Part shown: piece by piece, positions 1 through 5,462 of the stretch
How positions within the stretch are numbered: the first letter of the stretch is position 1
Layout of the letters: every line of letters starts with the position of its first letter
Assembly (NCBI GenBank): GCA_020050375.1
Contig: JAGVKR010000559.1
Location: 1-5,462 of the forward strand
Length of the DNA: 5,462 bases
Source of the DNA: Planctomycetales bacterium
Lineage (GTDB): Bacteria > Planctomycetota > Planctomycetia > Planctomycetales > Planctomycetaceae
Direction of reading: 5' to 3'
Notes under the pieces: generated by a model
What the model saw: the letters and a program-made list of their open reading frames with translations, nothing else
Databases searched by the model: none
What the model was told of the DNA's origin: nothing
Program-made: the position numbers and the translations under genes

Positions 1-2628
1 ACGACTTTGCGGATCGAGGGAGTGCTCCAGCACGCGCATCCCGAGTGCGGCAACGGGGTCGCCTGGTCGTTAGAGCTTCGCCGCGGCAACACGCGACAGC
101 GACTCGCCACGGGGACCAGCAAGGGGGCGGCGGCCGTTCCGATCGGACCGCACGAGAAGATTGCCGTGCAGGCCGGGGATGTCGTCGTGCTGTCGGTCGA
201 CCCGCGCGACGGCAATCATTCTTGTGATTTGACGTCCATCGACCTGACGCTCCACGACGGTTCCCACGAATGGAATCTGGCCCGCGACGTCTCGTCCGAC
301 ATTCTCGCCGGCAATCCGCACAAGGATGGATTCGGCAACGCGGAGGTCTGGCATTTCTTCTCCGAGCCGACCAGCGGTTCCACTGGGCAGGTCATTCCGG
401 CCGGGTCGCTCCTGGCCCGCTGGCAATCGGCTGGCACTGTCGATGAGAAGCAAAAACTCGCCGAGTCTCTCCAGCGTCTGCTGCAAGAGGGAGTCGGAAC
501 GCTTCCCAAAGAGTCACCCGACATCGCTCTCTATCAGCAATTGACGTCGCTCGGCGGGCCGCTGCTTTCGGCGGCGCTGCAGGCGATCGCCGCTAAGCCG
601 ACGGGAACGGCGGACGCAACCGGTTCACCGTATGGCCTCGACCCGGCACTGTTCGGCAAGCATCCGGCCGGCAAATCGGCCGCCGGAGCGAGCGATGGTT
701 CGGTCGAAGCGGCGAGTTTGTGTGTCCTCGCTCCTTCAGTCATCGAAGTTCGATTGCCGGCCGATCTGGTCGCCGGTGCCGAATTGGCGACGAGCGGCAC
801 GTTGCACGCATCGACCGGCGCGGAAGGGAGCGTTCAACTCCAGGTGCTGACGACGAAGCCCGAATCGGCTGCCGGACTGAAGCCCACCGCCGTCACTGAA
901 ACGAATGCCAACGGTCCGTGGACGTCGAACAATCGCGGTGTGGCGTTTGCGTCGCCCATCGTCGTTGCCGACGGGAGTGCCGCGCGGCAGAGATTCGAGA
1001 AGTCGTTTGAAGATTTTCGAAACTGGTTCCCCGCCGCCCTGTGCTACACGAAGATTGTGCCGGTCGATGAAGTCGTCACGCTGACGCTTTTCTATCGCGA
1101 AGACGACCAGCTCCGCCGCCTGATGCTCGATGAAGCCCAGACCGCGCGGCTCGATCGGCTCTGGAACGAATTGCGATATCACAGCCAGGACGCGCTGACG
1201 CTCGTCGATGCCTTCTCGCAATTGATGGAGTACGCCACGCAGGACGCCGACCCAAAAGTCTTCGAGCCACTCAGGCAGCCGATCAACGATCGGGCACGGG
1301 CCTTCCGAAAGTTGCTGATCGACACCGAGCCTGTGCATCTCGATGCGCTGCTCCAGTTTGCCGGCCGGGTTTATCGCCGCCTGCTGACGGAGGCCGAAAT
1401 GGCTGAGCTGCGCGGCTTGTACGGCCGGCTCCGCGAGCAGGAGATTCCGCACGAAGAAGCGATCCGTCTGACGCTCGCGCGGCTGCTGGTCGCTCCGGCA
1501 TTTCTCTACAAGGTCGAGAAGCCGGCCCCCGGGACTGGCCAGAACCCGGTCAATGACTGGGAGCTCGCCAGCCGGCTCAGTTACTTCCTGTGGGCGTCGC
1601 AGCCGGACGACGAGCTCCGCCGCGCGGCTTCCGCCGGAGAGCTGCACAATACGGAAGCACTTCTCAAGCAGACCGGGCGGATGCTGGGAGACGCGCGCGT
1701 CCGCCGCCTGGCGACCGAGTTCGCCTGCCACTGGCTGCACATCCACGGCTTCGATCATCTCGACGAGAAGAGCGAGCGGCACTTCCCGACGTTCGTCGAT
1801 CTCCGCGAGGCGATGTACGAAGAGTCGATTCTGTTCTTCACCCACATGTTCCAGCACAATGGCTCGGTCCTCGACATCCTGAATGCCGATCATACGTTCC
1901 TCAACGAAGAGCTTGCGAAGCATTACGGCATTCCGCTCGCGCAGGCTCCCGCATCGGCGGGACAAACCGATCAGGCCGGCGGCCCGCCCGGTTGGCGGCG
2001 CGTCGATGGGATCCGGCAATACGGCCGCGGGGGAATTCTCGCGCACGCGACGACGCTCGCCATGCAATCGGGCGCGTCGCGAACGAGCCCGATTTTGCGT
2101 GGGAACTGGATCAGCGAAGTCCTGCTGGGCGAACGGCTCCCCCGTCCGCCCAAAGACGTGCCGCAACTTCCCGAAGACGAAGCCGCCACCGAAGGTTTGA
2201 CGGTCCGTCAACTTGTCGAGCAGCACAGCAGCAATCCGAAGTGCGCAGTGTGCCATCAGCGAATCGACGCTTTCGGCTTCTCGCTCGAAGGTTTCGATGC
2301 GATCGGCCGGCGACGCGAAAAAGACCTGGGCGATCGACAGATCGACACGCGCGTGAAAACGATGGACGGGGCCGAGTTCGACGGTCTCGACGGCCTGCGC
2401 AAGCACCTGCTCACGGTCCGCCGTGATGCGTTCGTGCGGCAATTCTGCCGCAAGCTCCTGGGCTACGCCCTCGGCCGCGAGATTCAACTTTCCGACGAGC
2501 CGCTACTTACCGAGATGCAGACGATTTTGAAAACCGGAGGCTACAAGGTCCAAGACGCGATCGAGGCAATCGTGCACAGCCGGCAGTTCCGCGAGATTCG
2601 CGGACGCGAGACGGCGTTCGACGATTGA
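1..2628 (+). CDS. DUF1595/DUF1592/DUF1588/DUF1585 planctomycete cytochrome-like protein (5' partial)
   Basis: The reading frame is open from base 1 to the TGA at 2626-2628, so the true start lies to the left; the TTG at 7 is only the first possible initiator in view. Counting codons from base 1, domains by recognition are: a beta-rich N-terminal module (about 1-125, with NHSCDL at 72-77 and WHF at 117-119), a linker, a second beta-rich stretch (about 237-290), a conserved helical block including FPAALCYTK (about 335-445), DUF1595 (about 450-506), DUF1592 (about 518-645), DUF1588 (about 664-772) and DUF1585 (about 788-864). DUF1588 contains CAVCH (C748, C751, H752), a c-type haem-attachment motif. 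Known for the family: such proteins occur mainly in planctomycetes, are predicted to be exported, often carry an N-terminal PSCyt1 cytochrome domain and DUF1587, and pair with DUF1552 proteins. Inference: an extracytoplasmic redox protein. Its substrate is unknown. The family call is firm; the function is not. Confidence 0.9.
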   Translation, partial: TTLRIEGVLQHAHPECGNGVAWSLELRRGNTRQRLATGTSKGAAAVPIGPHEKIAVQAGDVVVLSVDPRDGNHSCDLTSIDLTLHDGSHEWNLARDVSSDILAGNPHKDGFGNAEVWHFFSEPTSGSTGQVIPAGSLLARWQSAGTVDEKQKLAESLQRLLQEGVGTLPKESPDIALYQQLTSLGGPLLSAALQAIAAKPTGTADATGSPYGLDPALFGKHPAGKSAAGASDGSVEAASLCVLAPSVIEVRLPADLVAGAELATSGTLHASTGAEGSVQLQVLTTKPESAAGLKPTAVTETNANGPWTSNNRGVAFASPIVVADGSAARQRFEKSFEDFRNWFPAALCYTKIVPVDEVVTLTLFYREDDQLRRLMLDEAQTARLDRLWNELRYHSQDALTLVDAFSQLMEYATQDADPKVFEPLRQPINDRARAFRKLLIDTEPVHLDALLQFAGRVYRRLLTEAEMAELRGLYGRLREQEIPHEEAIRLTLARLLVAPAFLYKVEKPAPGTGQNPVNDWELASRLSYFLWASQPDDELRRAASAGELHNTEALLKQTGRMLGDARVRRLATEFACHWLHIHGFDHLDEKSERHFPTFVDLREAMYEESILFFTHMFQHNGSVLDILNADHTFLNEELAKHYGIPLAQAPASAGQTDQAGGPPGWRRVDGIRQYGRGGILAHATTLAMQSGASRTSPILRGNWISEVLLGERLPRPPKDVPQLPEDEAATEGLTVRQLVEQHSSNPKCAVCHQRIDAFGFSLEGFDAIGRRREKDLGDRQIDTRVKTMDGAEFDGLDGLRKHLLTVRRDAFVRQFCRKLLGYALGREIQLSDEPLLTEMQTILKTGGYKVQDAIEAIVHSRQFREIRGRETAFDD

Positions 2629-2647
2629 ATGCGTGCAAAGATTTGTA

Positions 2648-2710
2648 GTGTGGACTTTAGTCCACACGAAATGTTGAAATGTTGTTTCGTGTTGGCTGAA
2701 GCCAACACGA
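2648..2710. repeat. Composite palindromic element: two perfect hairpins flanking a tandem 8-mer
   Basis: The spacer between the DUF1592-type and DUF1552 genes holds two perfect inverted repeats. At 2648-2667, two 9-base arms flank TT (or 8-bp stem with a TTTA loop). At 2687-2710, two 11-base arms flank GA (or 10-bp stem with a TGAA loop). Both right arms end in ACACGA and the left arms contain GTGTKG, so the hairpins look like diverged copies of one design. Between them AAATGTTG occurs twice in direct tandem (2669-2684). No T-run follows either hairpin, so this is not a classical intrinsic terminator. From memory, similar GGACT/AGTCC and GGCT/AGCC palindromes are dispersed between genes in some planctomycete genomes, so a REP-like mobile or dispersed element is the best guess. 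Roles in mRNA stability or in setting the relative expression of the two flanking genes are inferences. Confidence 0.6.
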
Positions 2711-2773
2711 GAATACAGTCCGTGTGCGACGAAGGCGAAGTTCAAGATCGTCGCAAGCTGATATCCAGCCCCT

Positions 2774-2777
2774 GGAG
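2774..2777 (+). promoter_or_regulatory. Ribosome binding site for the DUF1552 gene
   Basis: GGAG lies 6 bases before the ATG at 2784. This is good Shine-Dalgarno spacing. It selects this ATG over the in-frame GTG at 2724, which would place 20 unrelated, serine- and arginine-rich residues ahead of the Tat signal. Confidence 0.75.
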
Positions 2778-2783
2778 TTCCTC

Positions 2784-4088
2784 ATGAGCAATCACGTCTT
2801 CTCACGTCGCGCGATGCTTCGCGGTCTCGGCGTCACGATGGCTTTGCCCTGGCTCGAATCGCTCCGCGTCTGGGGCGACGAGCCGCGCGGCACGCAACAG
2901 GCCAGCGAGGCCCCCGTCCGTCTCGCGGTCCTGTTCTGCGGGAACGGCTTTCACGGCAAAGAATGGTGGGCCAAGGGAGAAGGCCGCAACATGGAGCTGG
3001 GGCAGGTGCTCGCGCCGCTCGCCGAGCATCGCGAGAAGCTGCTCTTCATCCGCGGCCTTTACAACGAGCAGGCCTTGAAGGGAAACATCCACAGCTCGCA
3101 GACGGGCAATCTTCTCTCCGGCGCGCCGCTCGCTTCCGGCGGTGAAATCCGCTCGGGGACAAGCGTCGACCAGTGGCTCGCTCACAGCTATGGCCGATCG
3201 ACCAAGGTTCCGAGCCTCGTGCTGGGGTGTGAGAAATCGAACCCGTCGGTTCACAAGAACTACTCGATGCTCTACAGCTCGCACATCTCGTGGACGTCGC
3301 CGACGACTCCCACGCCGCTGGAGCTCTATCCGGCGCTGGCTTTCGATCGCCTCTTCAAAGACGAGGCCGAGCGCGGCGACAAGAGCGTTCTCGACGCCGT
3401 GCTGGCCGACGCGACCGACCTGCGGCGACAAATCAGCACGAGTGACCAGCGCAAGCTCGACGAGTATCTCGATTCAGTCCGCGACGTCGAGCAGCGGATC
3501 GAAAACGCCGGCAAAAAAGGAGAGCTGCAAGGCTGGCGACCGACGCTCGACAAACCCAATCTGCCGCGTCCTCCCGAAGGGATTCCGCAGAATATTGCCG
3601 ATCACATGCGGCTGATGTGCGACATTCTGGTGCTCGGCTTTCAGACCGACACAACGCGGATCACGACGCTCAAGCTCAACAACGATCACTCGTCGCTCCG
3701 GTTCCCGCATCTGGGGGTCGATTACATGATTCACCATCTGCTGTCGCATTCCGACACGGCCGACTGGCTGAAGGTGAACCAGTTCTTCGTCCAGCAACTG
3801 GCTTACATCGCCACAAAGCTCGACGCGATACAGGAGGGAGATCGCACCGCGCTCGACAATTCGATGCTCATGTTCTGTTCGAGCATGATGACCGGCGGCC
3901 ACGACGCGACGCAGTTGCCCGTCGTGATGGTTGGCCGGGGTGGCGGCCGAATCGATACCGGCAAGGTGCTCGACTACCGCGAGAAGCCCAATCGTCAGAT
4001 GTGCCGGCTGTACCTGTCGATGATGGACAAGATGCACCTGCACCTCGACAAGTTCGGCGATGCCACTGAGCCGCTGACGGAAGTTTAG
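2784..4088 (+). CDS. DUF1552 family protein with Tat signal
   Basis: This is a complete 434-residue protein, ordinary in length for DUF1552. The ATG at 2784 is chosen because GGAG precedes it by 6 bases and because the N-terminus then matches the family pattern: SRRAMLRGLG at residues 7-16 is a twin-arginine motif, followed by a hydrophobic stretch to about residue 24. No AxA signal-peptidase site or lipobox cysteine is obvious. Family-like blocks follow: FCGNGFHGKEWW (51-62), NNDHSS (299-304), HHLLSH (317-322), and SSMMTGGHD (366-374) leading into LPVVMVGRGGG (378-388). The histidine- and aspartate-rich blocks could bind metal or form an active site; this is inference. Known: DUF1552 genes in planctomycetes typically sit beside DUF1592-type genes, as here, which implies a shared extracytoplasmic task. 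No catalytic activity is established to my knowledge. The family call is confident; the function is open. Confidence 0.9.
   Translation: MSNHVFSRRAMLRGLGVTMALPWLESLRVWGDEPRGTQQASEAPVRLAVLFCGNGFHGKEWWAKGEGRNMELGQVLAPLAEHREKLLFIRGLYNEQALKGNIHSSQTGNLLSGAPLASGGEIRSGTSVDQWLAHSYGRSTKVPSLVLGCEKSNPSVHKNYSMLYSSHISWTSPTTPTPLELYPALAFDRLFKDEAERGDKSVLDAVLADATDLRRQISTSDQRKLDEYLDSVRDVEQRIENAGKKGELQGWRPTLDKPNLPRPPEGIPQNIADHMRLMCDILVLGFQTDTTRITTLKLNNDHSSLRFPHLGVDYMIHHLLSHSDTADWLKVNQFFVQQLAYIATKLDAIQEGDRTALDNSMLMFCSSMMTGGHDATQLPVVMVGRGGGRIDTGKVLDYREKPNRQMCRLYLSMMDKMHLHLDKFGDATEPLTEV
4079..4083 (+). promoter_or_regulatory. Possible weak ribosome binding site for the ABC ATPase gene
   Basis: GGAAG lies inside the last codons of the DUF1552 gene, 11 bases before the ATG at 4095. 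The spacing is long. With the 6-base gap between the stop at 4086-4088 and this ATG, initiation may instead rely on re-initiation by ribosomes finishing the upstream gene. Confidence 0.35.
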
Positions 4089-4094
4089 CGATCG

Positions 4095-5462
4095 ATGGTT
4101 CATCGCTCGATTGTGCCCACGATTCTCAGGCTGACCGGTGTGACGAAATCGTTCGGCGGCGTGCAGGCGCTCGCCGATGTGTCGTTCGAGCTGCGCTCGG
4201 GGGAAGTCCATGCCCTCGTCGGCGAAAACGGCGCCGGCAAATCGACGCTCGTGAAGATCATCACTGGGGCGCATCAGCCTGATGCAGGGACGATTGAGTT
4301 CGCGAGCGAATTGGTCGAATCGCTCGACCCGCAGCGCGCGCGGGGGCTGGGGATCGCCGTGATCTACCAGCAGCCGGCCCTCTTTCCCGATCTGACCGTG
4401 GCCGAGAATATCGCCTTCGGGATCGAGCCTCGTGGATTCTGGCGCCCCGTCCGCTGGAACGACCGGGGTGACCGCGCGGCAAAGCTGCTGGCGGCGGTTG
4501 GGGCCGACGTCTCGCCCGACATCGAAGCCGGGCGTCTCACGATGCCCGAGCAGCAACTGGTCGAAATCGCCAAGGCGCTTTCAGCCGAGGCCCGCGTGCT
4601 GATTCTCGACGAGCCGACGGCGTCACTCAGCGAGGGTGAAACCGAGCGGTTGTTCGGCACGATCCGCCGGCTCAAGACTGACGGGGTCGGCGTGATTTAC
4701 ATTTCGCACCGGCTCGACGAGCTGCCGCAGATTGCCGACCGCGTCACCGTACTTCGCGACGGCCGGCTTGTGGATACGGCGCAGCAGGCCTCCGTGACGC
4801 GAGCCGACTTGATCCGCAAAATGGTCGGGCGCGAGCTTTCGGCCGTTTTTCCGCGGACAGCGTTGCATCCCGGTGAAGTGCTGCTCGAAACAGAAAGGCT
4901 GTCGTGCCGCGCTGGCGCAATCCACAATGTCAGCCTCACGGTCCGCGCCGGCGAGATTGTTGGACTCGCGGGCCTGGTGGGAGCGGGACGGACCGAGCTG
5001 GCGCGCGTGTTATTCGGCCTGACGCCCGCTGATGGCGGACGAATACTGCTCGCCGGACGCATGGTGACGATCAAGTCTCCCACAGAAGCCGCTGCGCTCG
5101 GAATCGCCTACGTTCCCGAAGACCGCCGCCGGCATGGGGTCATCTCCGAAATGTCGGTCGCGGCGAACACGTCGCTGGCGAAGCTATCGACCCTCTCGCG
5201 GCGCGGCCTGCTCGATTTTTCCGCCGAGCGCCGCCTGGCGGGAGAGTTTGTCGACCGCCTCGGGGTGAAGACGCAATCGGTCGACTCTCCAGTGGGGAAT
5301 CTGTCGGGAGGCAATCAACAGAAGGTGGCCCTCGCGCGATGGCTGGCGACCAGCCCGCGGGTGCTGATTCTCGACGAGCCGACGCAGGGGGTCGACATCG
5401 GGGCCAAAGCTGAAATCCACCGGCTGATGAACGAACTGGCCCATCGCGGAATGGCGATTCTG
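4095..5462 (+). CDS. Sugar ABC transporter ATP-binding protein, two-domain RbsA/MglA/RhaT type (3' partial)
   Basis: 456 codons are visible before the window ends; the family is usually about 500 residues, so about 40-50 are missing. The ATG at 4095 places the first ATPase domain about 10 residues in, as in RbsA. Domain 1 has Walker A GENGAGKST (43-51), Q-loop YQQ (91-93), a signature region LTMPEQQLVEIAKAL (148-162), Walker B VLILDEP (168-174) and H-loop ISH (203-205). Domain 2 has the degenerate Walker A GLVGAGRT (293-300, Arg for Lys), VPEDRR (340-345), canonical signature LSGGNQQK (403-410) and Walker B VLILDEPTQGVD (423-434). Tandem domains with a degenerate second P-loop are the hallmark of CUT2 monosaccharide importers (ribose, galactose, xylose, rhamnose). 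The sequences YQQPALFPDLTVAEN and LTMPEQQ recall rhamnose-type RhaT, but the sugar cannot be fixed here. The protein is cytoplasmic and energises a permease probably encoded downstream. The 6-base gap to the DUF1552 gene implies one operon. Confidence 0.95.
   Translation, partial: MVHRSIVPTILRLTGVTKSFGGVQALADVSFELRSGEVHALVGENGAGKSTLVKIITGAHQPDAGTIEFASELVESLDPQRARGLGIAVIYQQPALFPDLTVAENIAFGIEPRGFWRPVRWNDRGDRAAKLLAAVGADVSPDIEAGRLTMPEQQLVEIAKALSAEARVLILDEPTASLSEGETERLFGTIRRLKTDGVGVIYISHRLDELPQIADRVTVLRDGRLVDTAQQASVTRADLIRKMVGRELSAVFPRTALHPGEVLLETERLSCRAGAIHNVSLTVRAGEIVGLAGLVGAGRTELARVLFGLTPADGGRILLAGRMVTIKSPTEAAALGIAYVPEDRRRHGVISEMSVAANTSLAKLSTLSRRGLLDFSAERRLAGEFVDRLGVKTQSVDSPVGNLSGGNQQKVALARWLATSPRVLILDEPTQGVDIGAKAEIHRLMNELAHRGMAIL

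Noticed and set aside
7..9. TTG as the true start of the DUF1592-family gene
   Set aside because: The frame is open to base 1, no ribosome binding site can be seen, and the family normally has a signal peptide and further domains at the N-terminus. The gene is treated as cut by the window edge.
736..2487. 583-codon open frame on the minus strand
   Set aside because: It lies wholly antisense to the DUF1592-family gene, whose protein has clear family domains. Long antisense open frames are expected in GC-rich genes with biased third positions, and the predicted protein is Arg-rich with no recognisable domain.
2648..2710. Rho-independent terminator between the first two genes
   Set aside because: The stems are strong, but neither is followed by a T-run: the first is followed by GAAATG and the second by GAATAC. 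An A+T-poor tail on both sides does not fit intrinsic termination.
2724..2783. GTG at 2724 as an upstream start for the DUF1552 gene
   Set aside because: It would add 20 Arg/Ser-rich residues before the Tat motif. The ATG at 2784 has GGAG at proper spacing and gives the usual family N-terminus.
2629..2783. Separate promoter for the DUF1552 gene in the spacer
   Set aside because: No pair of -35 and -10 like hexamers with acceptable spacing stood out, and the A+T-rich part is accounted for by the palindromic element. A weak promoter cannot be excluded by eye.
4113..4115. GTG as an alternative start of the ABC ATPase
   Set aside because: It would leave only about four residues before the first beta-strand and has no better ribosome binding site. 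The ATG at 4095 fits operon spacing and the family N-terminal length.
3474..4556. 360-codon open frame on the minus strand
   Set aside because: It runs antisense across the end of the DUF1552 gene and the start of the ABC ATPase gene, both well supported on the plus strand. Its product has shadow-like composition and no recognisable motif.

Overview
This window looks like a piece of a Planctomycetota chromosome. The DNA is GC-rich with strong G/C bias at third codon positions, and it carries a DUF1595/DUF1592/DUF1588/DUF1585 multidomain protein immediately followed by a DUF1552 protein with a twin-arginine signal. That pairing is characteristic of planctomycetes, where such gene pairs are often present in many copies. 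The taxonomic call rests on gene content, not on a search.

Layout: all three genes lie on the + strand and read as one transcription unit. (1) Positions 1-2628 hold the 3' part of a large exported cytochrome-like DUF1592-family gene, cut by the left window edge. (2) Positions 2629-2783 are a 155-base spacer, visibly richer in A+T than the genes. It holds a compact composite of two perfect palindromes (2648-2667 and 2687-2710) separated by an exact tandem 8-base duplication. A third inverted pair in the same stretch overlaps both palindromes. An uninterrupted 52-codon reading frame also runs across the spacer and ends on the start codon of the next gene. (3) Positions 2784-4088 encode a complete 434-residue DUF1552 protein with a Tat-type N-terminus. 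(4) After only 6 bases, 4095-5462 encodes the first 456 residues of a two-domain sugar ABC-transporter ATPase (RbsA/MglA/RhaT type). It runs off the right edge with roughly the last 40-50 residues missing.

How the genes may work together: the first two proteins are predicted to be exported and probably act as a pair in the periplasm or at the cell surface; neither has an activity I can name with confidence. The third gene sits close enough to suggest co-translation. It supplies the cytoplasmic motor of a monosaccharide importer. Inference: the locus may couple extracytoplasmic processing of a carbohydrate-containing substrate to uptake of a released sugar. The permease and binding-protein genes would be expected just beyond the right edge.

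No tRNA, rRNA, CRISPR array, insertion sequence or prophage gene was seen. The only non-coding stretch of any size is the 155-base spacer.
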